Shown here: positions 1-8,793 of the stretch, piece by piece
Layout of the letters: the number at the start of each line of letters is the position of its first letter
Position numbering within the stretch: position 1 is the first letter of the stretch
Assembly (NCBI GenBank): GCA_964544595.1
Contig: CAZJBM010000009.1
Location: 1-64,000, forward strand
DNA from: JAGBWK01 sp964544595
GTDB lineage: Bacteria > Bacteroidota > Bacteroidia > Bacteroidales > Muribaculaceae
Length of the DNA stretch: 64,000 bases
Direction: 5' to 3'
The notes under the pieces: model-generated
Seen by the model: only the letters and a program-made list of their open reading frames with translations
What the model was told of the DNA's origin: nothing
Databases searched by the model: none
Position numbers and translations under genes: made by a program

Positions 1-861
1 TTCTCGCTCCTCGGTATCGGCAACGCCATAATGCAGACTTCGCTCAACCCCCTCGTCACCAACCTTATCAGCGGCGACAAGCTCGCGTCGACCCTTACCT
101 TCGGCCAGTTCGTCAAAGCTATCGCTTCGTTCCTCGCCCCGATTCTCGCCGCCTGGGGCGCGACCACGCTTATGCCTACCTTCGGGCTCGGCTGGCGCAT
201 ACTGTTCGCTATCTACGCCGTGTGCAGCTTGCTGTCTATCTCGATGCTCGCCGCCACTCCTATCCAGGAGGAGCGCCCCGATAAGGCATCGGGCGTAGGG
301 GAGTGCCTTAAGCTGCTGAGCCGCCCGTTTATTCTCCTCTGCTTCCTCGGCATCATGTGCCACGTGGGTATCGACGTGGGCACAAACACCACCGCCCCCA
401 AAATCATCATGGAGCGCCTCTCGCTCCCCCTCGAAGAGGCCGGGTTCGCCACAAGTATCTACTTCATCTTCCGCACTGCCGGATGCTTTATCGGCGCTTT
501 CCTGCTCCGCTCCATGTCGCCCAAACTCTTCTTCGGCATTAGCGTCGCAATGATGCTCGCCGCCGTGGTCCTGCTGTTCGTGAGCCACACCTTGACGCTT
601 ATCTATGTAGGCATCGCCCTTGTCGGCTTCGGTAACTCCAACGTGTTCTCCGTTATCTTCGCTCAGGCTCTTGTTTACTCTCCCGACGAGAAGAATGAGG
701 TTTCGGGCCTTATGATCATGGGCCTCTTCGGCGGAACTATCTTCCCCCTCGCCATGGGCTATGCCGCTGACTCTATCGGTCAGGTAGGCGCGGTGGCCGT
801 GATGGCTGTAGGCGTTGTTTACCTCGTGTATTATACAATGAAAATCAAAAACATAAAATAA
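1..861 (+). CDS. Sugar MFS permease (FucP/GluP-like), 5'-truncated
   Basis: This is the C-terminal part of a major facilitator superfamily sugar:H+ symporter. The reading frame is open from base 1, so the gene begins outside the window. At least seven hydrophobic segments are visible in the remaining ~286 residues. The opening stretch around GIGNAIMQTSLNPLV resembles the conserved asparagine/proline-containing helix of glucose/galactose and fucose permeases in Bacteroidota. It ends 10 bases before a PfkB sugar kinase on the same strand, so the pair probably forms an uptake-and-phosphorylation operon, with fructose or a related hexose as the likely substrate. Substrate identity is inferred only from the neighbour. 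Confidence 0.85.
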   Translation, partial: FSLLGIGNAIMQTSLNPLVTNLISGDKLASTLTFGQFVKAIASFLAPILAAWGATTLMPTFGLGWRILFAIYAVCSLLSISMLAATPIQEERPDKASGVGECLKLLSRPFILLCFLGIMCHVGIDVGTNTTAPKIIMERLSLPLEEAGFATSIYFIFRTAGCFIGAFLLRSMSPKLFFGISVAMMLAAVVLLFVSHTLTLIYVGIALVGFGNSNVFSVIFAQALVYSPDEKNEVSGLMIMGLFGGTIFPLAMGYAADSIGQVGAVAVMAVGVVYLVYYTMKIKNIK

Positions 862-871
862 ATTTAATATC

Positions 872-1750
872 ATGAAAGGAATCGTAATAGGAATGGGAGA
901 AGCCCTCTGGGACGTTCTGCCCGAAGGAAAGAAAATAGGCGGCGCGCCCGCTAACTTCGCTTACCATGTGTCGCAATTCGGATTGCCGAGCTGCGTGGTC
1001 AGCGCGGTGGGCGACGATGCTCTCGGCCATGAAATCGTAGAGAACTTCACCTCAAAAGGTCTCAACCACCTCATCGAGACCGTGCCTTACCCTACCGGCA
1101 CAGTGCAGGTTGAGATTGACCAGGCCGGCGTGCCTCAGTATGAGATTAAGGAGAATGTGGCTTGGGACAACATCGTCTACAATGATATGCTCCAGGATCT
1201 CGCCGTCAATACCAAAGCCGTATGCTTCGGCTCGCTCGCTCAGCGCAATGTCGTTTCGCGCACCACGATTAACCGCTTCCTCGACGCCATTCCCGCCGAA
1301 AACGACCCCCTGATCGTCTTCGACGTCAATCTCCGTCAAGGCTTCTACAACAAGGAGATACTCTGCAACTCTATGGAGCGTTGCAACGTGCTTAAGATCA
1401 ACGACGAGGAGCTCGTGGCTATCAGCCGGATGTTTGGCTATCCCGGTATCGACCTTCAGGATAAATGCTGGATTCTTCTGGGCAAATACAACCTCAAGAT
1501 GCTGATACTCACCTGCGGCATCAACGGCAGCTACGTGTTCACTCCCGGCAACGTGTCGTTCCAGCCCACTCCTACCGTCGAAGTTGCCGACACCGTAGGC
1601 GCTGGCGACTCTTTCACCGCGGCTTTCATCTCAAGCATCCTCAAAGGCAAATCGGTAGCCGAGGCACATTCTTGCGCCGTGCAGACCTCTGCCTTCGTGT
1701 GCACCAAGAAAGGCGCTATGCCCCTTCTCCCTGCCGAACTCACCGAATAA
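872..1750 (+). CDS. PfkB-family carbohydrate kinase, probable fructokinase
   Basis: ATP-dependent sugar kinase of the ribokinase/PfkB fold, 292 residues, a normal length for fructokinases. The N-terminal substrate motif GGAPAN lies at residues 23-28. The C-terminal PfkB signature DTVGAGDSF spans about 240-248, with the GAGD anion hole and catalytic Asp at 246. It follows an MFS sugar permease by only 10 bases, consistent with cytosolic phosphorylation of the imported sugar. The phosphorylated position cannot be settled from sequence alone. Fructokinase is preferred because of the GGAPAN motif and the early MGEALWD segment typical of Bacteroidota fructokinases. Confidence 0.85.
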   Translation: MKGIVIGMGEALWDVLPEGKKIGGAPANFAYHVSQFGLPSCVVSAVGDDALGHEIVENFTSKGLNHLIETVPYPTGTVQVEIDQAGVPQYEIKENVAWDNIVYNDMLQDLAVNTKAVCFGSLAQRNVVSRTTINRFLDAIPAENDPLIVFDVNLRQGFYNKEILCNSMERCNVLKINDEELVAISRMFGYPGIDLQDKCWILLGKYNLKMLILTCGINGSYVFTPGNVSFQPTPTVEVADTVGAGDSFTAAFISSILKGKSVAEAHSCAVQTSAFVCTKKGAMPLLPAELTE

Positions 1751-1781
1751 TCTCCATTCGTCAATACCGCTTGTGATACAT

Positions 1782-1825
1782 CATCGGGGCGCCGGACCTT
1801 GTGGTCAGCGCCCCGATGCTTTTCT
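1782..1825 (+). terminator. Intrinsic terminator after the sugar kinase operon
   Basis: An 11-bp perfect stem (CATCGGGGCGC with its complement at 1808-1818) carries an inner GACC/GGTC helix and is followed by CTTTTCT. It closes the permease-kinase transcription unit. Confidence 0.8.
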
Positions 1826-1852
1826 ATCCGGCAGCGTGAACAAGTTTAGCCG

Positions 1853-1894
1853 CTCAACCCTTTTATTATTAAACTCAACCCTTTTATTATTAAA
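1853..1894. repeat. Two tandem copies of a 21-bp unit
   Basis: Two identical 21-base units (CTCAACCC followed by TTTTATTATTAAA) lie head to tail, 18 bases before the GNAT gene. They sit between the terminator and the start codon, so they probably lie in the promoter region or leader of the next gene. No function can be read from them. Confidence 0.85.
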
Positions 1895-1912
1895 AAGTGG
1901 TTTATTCAAGAT

Positions 1913-2404
1913 ATGGAAACTGAAAATACTGCGCCGTGCGGCCGCGAAACGGTCGCTGTGCGCCCCCTCTCGTCGATAGCCGAGCTGATGAAATGGCGCG
2001 AGGAGGTGATAGTCAACGTTTTCGGCGTCGTGCCCGATTCGCGTTTGCTCGCCGACAACCGTCGTTATTATGAGACGCATATCCCCGACGGCTCTCACGC
2101 GGCTTTCGTCGCTTCGGTCGACGATACCGACTGCGGTTGCGGGGCGATATGCTTCTCCGACGAGTTGCCCTCGCCCGACAATCCTACCGGCCGTTGCGCC
2201 TATCTAATGAACATTTACGTCCGCCACCCCTTCCGCCACCGCGGCATTGCCCACAGCATTGTCCTCCGCCTCGTCGACGAGGCCAAGCGCCGCGATTGCG
2301 CGAAAATATATCTGGAGACCACCGCCGATGGCCGACCGGTGTATGAGTCGGTCGGATTCAAGGATATGCCTGATATGATGAAATATTATGATACGAAAAT
2401 TTGA
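1913..2404 (+). CDS. GNAT-family N-acetyltransferase
   Basis: Acetyl-CoA-dependent acyltransferase of the GNAT fold, 163 residues. The central strand YLMNIYVRHPFRHRGIA contains the acetyl-CoA pyrophosphate-binding motif A (R-H-R-G-I-A, about residues 109-114). The C-terminal part ends with the usual YESVGFK element. The substrate is unknown. The gene overlaps the following esterase gene by 17 bases, so the two are translationally coupled. No signal peptide is seen, so the enzyme is cytosolic. Confidence 0.8.
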   Translation: METENTAPCGRETVAVRPLSSIAELMKWREEVIVNVFGVVPDSRLLADNRRYYETHIPDGSHAAFVASVDDTDCGCGAICFSDELPSPDNPTGRCAYLMNIYVRHPFRHRGIAHSIVLRLVDEAKRRDCAKIYLETTADGRPVYESVGFKDMPDMMKYYDTKI

Positions 2405-3053
2405 GATAGAAGGTCTCGCGTGCCATTGCGCGGCCGGGGGCCGGGGTGATAAAATCGCGTATATTCTTTATCCGCTCGACATGCTCGACCAGTGGGTCGA
2501 GTCGGCCGCGCGTAAATATGGCGTCACTATCGCCGTGATTACCGGGATGGACTGGGAAAGTGTCTTCAGCCCCTGGCCCGCTAAGGGCGTCCCGGCGGGT
2601 AGCCCCGATTTCAAGGGCGAGTCTCCCGCCTTCCTCCAGACGCTGACGCGCAAGATTGTCCCCGCCGTGGAGCGGGAGATGAATGTCGCCGACGGCGCTG
2701 TGCGCACGCTCGTCGGGGTCTCAATGTCGGGCCTGTTCGCCTTGTGGCAGTGGATGGTTGCCGACACTTTCGCCAATATCGCTTCCCTGTCAGGCTCGTT
2801 CTGGTACGAAGGGTTTATCGAGTGGATCTCCTCGCGCCCCATACCCCATAAGAGCGGTAAGGCGTTTTTCCTGCTCGGCGACAAAGAGTCAGCTTCCAAC
2901 GTCAAAACATTCAACACCGTCGGGGCCAACACCCGGGCCATCGTCGCCCTGCTGAGGAAAAACGGCGTCAACGTCGACTTCGAGAGCGTTCCCGGCAACC
3001 ATTACGCCAACCCCCTCCCGCGCCTCGACGCCGCCTTCACGGCCCTCTTCTGA
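2388..3053 (+). CDS. Alpha/beta-hydrolase, putative esterase
   Basis: A 221-residue protein with an alpha/beta-hydrolase layout. The nucleophile elbow is likely GVSMSGL near residues 110-116 (Ser112), and a late His lies in PGNHYA near the C terminus. It resembles the enterochelin-esterase/IroE-like putative esterase family of Bacteroidota. The start codon lies inside the upstream GNAT gene. The following gene is convergent, so this ends the transcription unit. The substrate is unknown. The elbow departs from textbook GxSxG, so catalytic activity is likely but not certain. Confidence 0.65.
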   Translation: MIRKFEIEGLACHCAAGGRGDKIAYILYPLDMLDQWVESAARKYGVTIAVITGMDWESVFSPWPAKGVPAGSPDFKGESPAFLQTLTRKIVPAVEREMNVADGAVRTLVGVSMSGLFALWQWMVADTFANIASLSGSFWYEGFIEWISSRPIPHKSGKAFFLLGDKESASNVKTFNTVGANTRAIVALLRKNGVNVDFESVPGNHYANPLPRLDAAFTALF

Positions 3054-3070
3054 GACCGCCCGGCAGGCTT

Positions 3071-4774
3071 TTAAACTATCAGCGGTATGATCATGCCGGC
3101 GAAGATGAGTAGCACGCTCCCCACGGCGTACGTCACCGTATAGCTCATCGCCGGAATCGTGCTGTCGAGATTGTCCTGTATGGCGCCGAGCGCGGCCACC
3201 GCATTGCGGCTCCCGGCCACGCATCCCAGCGCTATCGCCGGGTGAAATCTGAATAGCTTCGCGGCTACGAGCGTGGCGAGGATTAGTGGCACTGAGGTGC
3301 ATACAATGCCTACCAGGAAAAATTCCAGCCCTACGGCTTTTAGCCCCGGCAGGAATGTCGGTCCCGCTCCGATACCCACCACCGCTATAAACAGGTTCAG
3401 CCCCACATTATTCATAAACCATACCACCGGGCGCGGTATCCGCCCGAATGTCGGGCGCTTGTTGCGCAGCCATCCCAGCAACAAGCCTGAGATTATCGCG
3501 CCCCCGCTCGTCGACAGCGATATGGGTATGCCGTGGTAAAAGAATGTCAGCGCTCCGATAAGGCAGCCGATCGCTATGCCGAGCCCGATGAATACCACGT
3601 CGGTCGTCTCGGTCGGGCGGTCCGAGAAGCCTATCTCGGCAACAGCCTCGGCCACGTCCTGCGGTAGCCCCACGAGCGTCAGCACATCCCCCTTTTCGAG
3701 CTTCGTTTTGGCTTTCATCGGTATGCAGATCTCGTCGCGCGTTATCTTGCGCACCATCACTCCTCTCATGTAGTCTTGGTTGCGCAGAGCCGCCAGCGTC
3801 ATCCCCGCCGCGCCCGATTTCGACACTGTCACGGGCAGATTCTCCGCCGTGAAATTCAGCAGCTCATGGTCGGTCACCTCCGAGCCTATCCATCCGGCGT
3901 CGTCTACTATCGTCTCGCGCCGTCCGCTTAACACTATTATGTCACCCTTCCTGACCTTAAGCTCTGGCTGCGGGTCCTCTATCTCGCCCCGCAGGCGCAG
4001 CCGCTCTATGAAATGGCGCAGCCCCATCTTCTCTATGTGTTGCTCGATCTCCTCGATGGTGCGGGGGCGGTTGAAGTAGTCCGATTCGGCCCTGTAGGCT
4101 CTGAATGAGATAGGGCGGTTCGCTACGAACGTTCCCGGGTCGGCCACAATGTCGCCGTTGTCCAGCTCCGCCTCCAGCTCCTCTGTCTGCTTCCTCACCC
4201 TCTTTAATCCCCCGAGCAGCCTTGGCCCGAGATTGGCGATAATCCATGCCGACCCTATCGTGCCGAACACGTAGCATACCGCATAGCAGGCCGGGATTAT
4301 GCTTATCAGCTCCTCGGTCTCCTCCTGCGGCAGTCCGAGCGACTTTATCGTGCTCGACCCTACGCCGATCACGGCCGAAAATGCCTGCGAGCCTGAGAAC
4401 AGCCCTACCGCCTGACCCTTATTGTATCCCATAAGTATGCTGACCACAACCACCGTCGCTATGCACAGCAGCCCCTCGACGCAGGCAAAGCCTATCTGCT
4501 TCAGGCCGTCCCCCTTGAGCGAGCGGAAAAACTGCGGCCCGACCGAGTACCCGATCGCGAACAGAAACATCATGAACGCCAGCGATTTGACGGTCTCCGA
4601 CACCGGGATGTTCAATTGCCCGATGACTACGCCTACTATTAGCGTCGCCGTCACCGGGCCGAGCGAAAACGACTTGATTTTAAGCCCTCCGAGCCAAAAA
4701 CCAAGACCTATTGTCAAAAATATCGGTATTACGGGATTCTCCCGAAGTATATCGGCTAAATACTCCAAAAACAT
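3071..4774 (-). CDS. AspT/YidE-family putative transporter with RCK_C domains
   Basis: A 567-residue membrane protein with two blocks of about five hydrophobic helices flanking a soluble middle region. The N-terminal block contains GLGFWLGGLKIK and the ATLIVGVVIGQL stretch typical of the aspartate:alanine exchanger (AAE) family. Roughly residues 210-380 read as two RCK_C/TrkA-C regulatory domains (for example LKVRKGDIIVLSG and KLEKGDVLTLVG), as in E. coli YidE and YbjL. Substrates of these relatives are mostly unproven, so none is assigned. It stands alone on the minus strand and is convergent with the esterase gene. Confidence 0.85.
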   Translation of the reverse strand: MFLEYLADILRENPVIPIFLTIGLGFWLGGLKIKSFSLGPVTATLIVGVVIGQLNIPVSETVKSLAFMMFLFAIGYSVGPQFFRSLKGDGLKQIGFACVEGLLCIATVVVVSILMGYNKGQAVGLFSGSQAFSAVIGVGSSTIKSLGLPQEETEELISIIPACYAVCYVFGTIGSAWIIANLGPRLLGGLKRVRKQTEELEAELDNGDIVADPGTFVANRPISFRAYRAESDYFNRPRTIEEIEQHIEKMGLRHFIERLRLRGEIEDPQPELKVRKGDIIVLSGRRETIVDDAGWIGSEVTDHELLNFTAENLPVTVSKSGAAGMTLAALRNQDYMRGVMVRKITRDEICIPMKAKTKLEKGDVLTLVGLPQDVAEAVAEIGFSDRPTETTDVVFIGLGIAIGCLIGALTFFYHGIPISLSTSGGAIISGLLLGWLRNKRPTFGRIPRPVVWFMNNVGLNLFIAVVGIGAGPTFLPGLKAVGLEFFLVGIVCTSVPLILATLVAAKLFRFHPAIALGCVAGSRNAVAALGAIQDNLDSTIPAMSYTVTYAVGSVLLIFAGMIIPLIV

Positions 4775-4793
4775 AGTCAGATACTTACTTGAT

Positions 4794-4857
4794 TAAATAG
4801 TTAACGTGATGTCAATAAATAGCTTGCGTGATGCGAATAAATAGTTGACGTGATGAG
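4794..4857. repeat. Three tandem 22-bp repeats upstream of the AspT-like gene
   Basis: Three imperfect units begin at 4794, 4816 and 4838, each reading TAAATAG, then T/C-T, then a CGTGATG core. They lie just upstream of the minus-strand transporter start at 4774. The rest of the 383-bp gap to 5157 holds no convincing gene, only a promoter near 5090. Confidence 0.8.
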
Positions 4858-5085
4858 TCGGCCTCCCGCTCTTGGCTGCGCTGTCGGGCATGGCCGGCGC
4901 TGCTTTTATAACGCTTCTTTCGCTCGTTCGGTTTACGCCGTCCGTCAAAAATCAATCGGCTCCCTCTCTTGGCCGATGCGGCTGAGATTTTAAGCAGGGT
5001 TAACGGCAATCCCCTTGTGGTGTTAATAAATGTTAAAATATAATAATTGTCCTCTCTTATCGTTCTTTAAAAAATTGAAAATAAT

Positions 5086-5093
5086 TACCTTTG
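5086..5093 (+). promoter_or_regulatory. -7 element of the pilus operon promoter
   Basis: TACCTTTG matches the Bacteroidota -7 consensus TAnnTTTG exactly, 64 bases before the DUF3575 start codon. A clear -33 box is not evident. Confidence 0.6.
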
Positions 5094-5157
5094 TGTTTAA
5101 AAACCATTCTATCCGCTAACTATTTGTTAGATTTTTTTTGGAGATAAGTAATCTAAT

Positions 5158-6486
5158 ATGAGAAAACTTATAGCGTGCACACTCGCTGTATTCGCCTGGA
5201 TTTTCGCTTTTGGTCAGAATCGCGTCGATTCTGTGAAAGTGTATTTCCATGTGAGCCAGTATCGGTTCGACCCCGACCTCGACGGCAATGCGGCTTCGAT
5301 GAATTCATTCATCGAGAGTGTTCGTGCTGCGGCTATATCCCGCGATCTCGACCGCGTCGTCATCCGGGCCTACGCCTCCCCCGAAGGTAGCGACAACTTC
5401 AACAACCGCCTCTCCGAGCAGCGTTGCGCGACTATTGCCTCCCTTATAATCAACGGCGCCGGCATAGCCCCCGACATGATAGAGTCTATCCCCGAAGGCG
5501 TCTCATGGGCCGAGTTCCGCCGCCTCGTCGAGGCCGCTCCCTCTGTCCCCTCCCGCCAGGCGATTCTCGACATCGTCGACACTACACCCCTCTGGATATT
5601 CGATGCCAAAGGCAACATCGTCGGCAGTCGTAAAAAGCGCCTCATGGATCTCAGGGGAGGTCGCCCATGGCAGTGGCTTGTGAAACACCTCTTCCCCGAG
5701 ATGCGCAATTCGGTCGCCGTATCGTTCTGCCTCAAGCCCGCCGCCCCCTCTCCCGCCGCCCCCTCGGTCGCCGAGCCTGAGCTTTCTGCCCGGGCCGATA
5801 CCGTCGCGCCCGATTCAGGCCAACTCCCCCGCTTTATAGGCGTGGTCGATGTGCCCGATGTCGAGGAGTCAGACCTGAACTCCGCTTCAGCCGCAGGCGT
5901 TGACGCCGCCGCCTCCTCCGCTCTCGCGCCCGCTGCCTCGCCCCTCTCCCTCGCCCCCGATTATCGCTTGGCTGTGAAGACCAATTTGCTCTACTACGGC
6001 ATCCTCCTCCCCAACGTCGAGCTTGAGTGGCTTATCAACGACAATTGGTCGGTAGCCGTCGATGCCGACTTCGCTTGGTGGGGCCGCTACAAAAACAAGA
6101 AAAGCTACCGCTTGGCCCTGTTCGACGCCGAGGTTCGCCGCTGGATCAAACCCCGCGAGCCCTGGCGCGGCATGTACGTCGGCCTCCTCGCCGGAGGCGG
6201 CTACTACGACCTCGCCAACGGCGACCCCGGTCGCTATGGCGACGGCCTTATGGCCGGGCTCTCCGCCGGATATATGTGGCCCATCGGCCGCCGCCTTTCG
6301 CTTGAGGCCGAAATCGGTCTCGGCTATATGCATACCCGCTATAAAGAGTACAATAGCCGCGACAACCACCACGTCTATCAGCGCACCAAAGACCTCAACT
6401 ACTTTGGCCCCATTAAGCTGAAATTCTCTATCGCGTGGCGATTCTTCGATATTAACAAACCTAAACGCGCTGATTCGGCCTTATGA
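5158..6486 (+). CDS. DUF3575 outer-membrane protein of a type V pilus locus
   Basis: First gene of the pilus operon, 442 residues. A signal peptide (residues 1-19, ending AFAFGQ-like) precedes an OmpA-like periplasmic segment (about 25-190, with VVIRAYASPEGSDNFN and NRLSEQRC typical of peptidoglycan-associated domains). A Pro/Ala-rich linker follows. The C-terminal region (from about 265) is a DUF3575 beta-barrel-like domain rich in alternating aromatic strands (NLLYYG, WWGRYK, GGGYYDL). DUF3575 proteins commonly start fimbrial clusters in Bacteroidales and are thought to support outer-membrane assembly or anchoring. The stop overlaps the next start as ATGA, so the two are translationally coupled. 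Confidence 0.85.
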   Translation: MRKLIACTLAVFAWIFAFGQNRVDSVKVYFHVSQYRFDPDLDGNAASMNSFIESVRAAAISRDLDRVVIRAYASPEGSDNFNNRLSEQRCATIASLIINGAGIAPDMIESIPEGVSWAEFRRLVEAAPSVPSRQAILDIVDTTPLWIFDAKGNIVGSRKKRLMDLRGGRPWQWLVKHLFPEMRNSVAVSFCLKPAAPSPAAPSVAEPELSARADTVAPDSGQLPRFIGVVDVPDVEESDLNSASAAGVDAAASSALAPAASPLSLAPDYRLAVKTNLLYYGILLPNVELEWLINDNWSVAVDADFAWWGRYKNKKSYRLALFDAEVRRWIKPREPWRGMYVGLLAGGGYYDLANGDPGRYGDGLMAGLSAGYMWPIGRRLSLEAEIGLGYMHTRYKEYNSRDNHHVYQRTKDLNYFGPIKLKFSIAWRFFDINKPKRADSAL

Positions 6487-7538
6487 AGACACTCAGGTAT
6501 AATATTATAGCTGTGGTGCTCGCCATGATGCCGTTATTGGTGTCGTGTCGCCAGGAGCTATGCTACGACCACTTCCCCACTATGAACATCAACTTCACGT
6601 GGGAGCAGGAGTGGGAGCGCGACTACGGTTTCCATCATCTCGCCGATTGGGATAAAGACTACTACGGCTGCGACTACGACGACATGCGCCCCGGTATTCC
6701 CGAGTGGATCAACATGATCAGCTACTTCGAGGATGGTCGGCGCGCCGACGGCTTCGTCTCCCCCGAGGGCAAGCAGCTCGTTGTCGAGCCGGGCGAGACC
6801 CGCTCCATACTCCTCTATAACGGCGACACCGAGTATATCGTCTTCGAGGACGTCGCCTCGTTCAACGATGCCCGCGCGACAGCCACCACCCGATCCCGCT
6901 CCTACGCCTCCCTCTCGGCCCTCTACAAGAAATATGCCGATGCGCGCACCACCAATCCCCCCGACATCCTCTACTCGGCCTATCTCGATAAGGTGCCCGG
7001 GATCCAAAACCACGAGGTGAGCCAGATCGCCCCCAAGATGCAGCCTCTCGTCTATACCTATCTTATCGACTATCAGTTCGAGACCGGTATCGACCAGGTC
7101 GCGATCGCCCGCGGAGCTATCGGCGGCATGGCCGAGTCCGTATATCTGCGCACCGGTGTCACCTCCGAGAAGACCTCTATCGTCCTCTTCGACTGCGACG
7201 TCAAGGCTTCCGGATGCCAGGCCAGCGTGCGGTCGTTCGGCGTTCCCGGTTTCCCCGACATATACTATGGTCGTACCGGCGCCTCTCCTAAGGAGTATGA
7301 ATATACGCTCAGTCTCGAAGTGATGCTCAAAAACGGCAAGGTGCTCGATTTCACTTTCGATGTCACCGACCAGCTGAAGACCCAGCCCCGCGGCGGCGTC
7401 ATCAAGGTCGGCGGCCTGAAAATCGAGAACCAGACCGCACCCCCCTCCGCCGGAGGCTTCATTGTCGACGTCTCTGACTGGGACGAATACGACCAGATCA
7501 TCGATCTCCCGATCGGCAACCAACCCAAAAACGATTAA
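6483..7538 (+). CDS. Mfa2/FimB-like (DUF5119-type) pilus anchor lipoprotein
   Basis: A 351-residue predicted lipoprotein with lipobox LVSC (Cys22), followed by RQELCYDHFP, a signature start of DUF5119/Mfa2-like proteins. Its overlap with the DUF3575 gene and position before the fimbrillins fit the role of surface anchor that terminates the pilus shaft at the outer membrane. This role is known for Mfa2/FimB of Porphyromonas and is inferred here. The mature part is rich in beta strands, and no SRA-type proteolytic site is seen, unlike the shaft subunits. That fits a permanently lipidated anchor. Confidence 0.75.
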   Translation: MKTLRYNIIAVVLAMMPLLVSCRQELCYDHFPTMNINFTWEQEWERDYGFHHLADWDKDYYGCDYDDMRPGIPEWINMISYFEDGRRADGFVSPEGKQLVVEPGETRSILLYNGDTEYIVFEDVASFNDARATATTRSRSYASLSALYKKYADARTTNPPDILYSAYLDKVPGIQNHEVSQIAPKMQPLVYTYLIDYQFETGIDQVAIARGAIGGMAESVYLRTGVTSEKTSIVLFDCDVKASGCQASVRSFGVPGFPDIYYGRTGASPKEYEYTLSLEVMLKNGKVLDFTFDVTDQLKTQPRGGVIKVGGLKIENQTAPPSAGGFIVDVSDWDEYDQIIDLPIGNQPKND

Positions 7539-7599
7539 TTATCCATATAGTAAAATCATTTTAAATAATCTCTTTAATAACTTTTAATCATTTAATCGC

Positions 7600-8664
7600 A
7601 TGAAAAGAAATCTTCTTTATTTCGCGGCAGGCGTACTCGCGCTTTCGTCCTGTACTTCAGAAGACGTTGTGAAAGATGTGGCTCGCAAGCAGAACGTGAT
7701 CGGTTTCGAGAACGTTGTCAACAAGATCTCTCGTGCCGACGACATCATTAACTCTGGGTTCAAGCAGTTCTACGTTTACGGTTATTACAACACCGCCGAC
7801 GTGACCTTCTCTAACGTCTTTGACAACGTCCTTGTGTCAAACACTGCTACCGGCTGGCAGTACTACAACGAGACTACCAATGTTGATTACCAGTACTGGA
7901 TTCCCGGTGCTAAGTACCACTTCTACGCTTACAGCTGTGGCGACGCCGCTAAGCTCGAAGGCATTACCTGCTCTTCTGTTGCCGACGGCACAAGCTCTTT
8001 CTCCCTTGCCAACTACATTTGCGACGCCGACCATCAGGTCGATCTTATCTTTGCCTACAACTCTGGCTCCGACAACAAAGGTATCGTGGGTAAGGACAAT
8101 GCCAACCAGCCCGTCGCTCTCAATTTCTCACACATTCTCTCTAAAGTCAACGCCACTTTCACAAGCGGCTTCCCCAAAGGCCAGGAAGTTAAAATCAGCA
8201 ACGTTACTATCCGTAACATTGCCGACCAAGGCTCCTTCATCTTCCAGGTTGCTGACGGCACTCCCTCCTATACTTGGAATGCTTCCCGCGTGCTAACCGA
8301 CGCCTATGTCGACCTCTGGAAAGAAGAAACCCCAATCTCTGTGTCGTTGACCGACGATCCCGAGTCCAACTCTATGGACACCAATTCGGCTTACGTTATT
8401 CCTAACAAATACAACGCCGCTAATGTCACTATCAACTTCACTATCGACGTGATCGACCAGGGCAAGGTTGTTCTCCACAAAGACCTCATCGGCTTCTTCC
8501 AGCCCGATTGGCGCCCCGGTTTCACCTACACCTACAACATCGAAGTTGACGGTAACGCCGCCAAGCTCGACGTGATCGGCTTCACCACCACTGTTGATGC
8601 GGAGGGCAATATCGATGCTTCACAATGGGGCAACGGCGATTCTTCTGAAATCAAATTCAACTAA
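7600..8664 (+). CDS. Fimbrillin-family lipoprotein 1 (probable major shaft subunit)
   Basis: A 354-residue fimbrillin of the FimA/Mfa1-like fold. Lipobox LSSC has Cys18, and a candidate Arg-protease site, ISRAD (Arg45), would release the N-terminal propeptide as in Porphyromonas pilins. The conserved fimbrillin block LNFSHILSKV lies about residues 170-179, and the DWRPGFTYTYN block is near the C terminus. It is followed by a strong terminator, unlike the other subunits. Its codon use is more restricted (frequent AAC, ATC, GTC, TAC), suggesting high expression. It is therefore the best candidate for the major pilin; this is inference. Confidence 0.85.
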   Translation: MKRNLLYFAAGVLALSSCTSEDVVKDVARKQNVIGFENVVNKISRADDIINSGFKQFYVYGYYNTADVTFSNVFDNVLVSNTATGWQYYNETTNVDYQYWIPGAKYHFYAYSCGDAAKLEGITCSSVADGTSSFSLANYICDADHQVDLIFAYNSGSDNKGIVGKDNANQPVALNFSHILSKVNATFTSGFPKGQEVKISNVTIRNIADQGSFIFQVADGTPSYTWNASRVLTDAYVDLWKEETPISVSLTDDPESNSMDTNSAYVIPNKYNAANVTINFTIDVIDQGKVVLHKDLIGFFQPDWRPGFTYTYNIEVDGNAAKLDVIGFTTTVDAEGNIDASQWGNGDSSEIKFN

Positions 8665-8692
8665 TCAGCTCGTCAACCGTCTCGACTTTTCC

Positions 8693-8747
8693 ACAAACCG
8701 CGCCGACCATCAGGCGGCCGGCGCGGTTTGTTCCCTCTCTTTTTTTG
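8693..8747 (+). terminator. Strong intrinsic terminator after fimbrillin 1
   Basis: A 13-bp perfect stem (8693-8705 with 8719-8731) is followed by a pyrimidine run ending in seven T. Lying inside the operon, it probably sets the ratio of major pilin to the downstream minor subunits by partial read-through. Confidence 0.85.
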
Positions 8748-8793
8748 ATTCTTACAATCTTTCATTGATTTAACTCATTAGATCTTTCCTCAA

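Noticed and set aside
4812..5009. A 65-codon minus-strand frame in the gap before the pilus operon
   Set aside because: Basic, low-complexity translation without domain or signal; it overlaps the 22-bp repeats and no promoter faces it.
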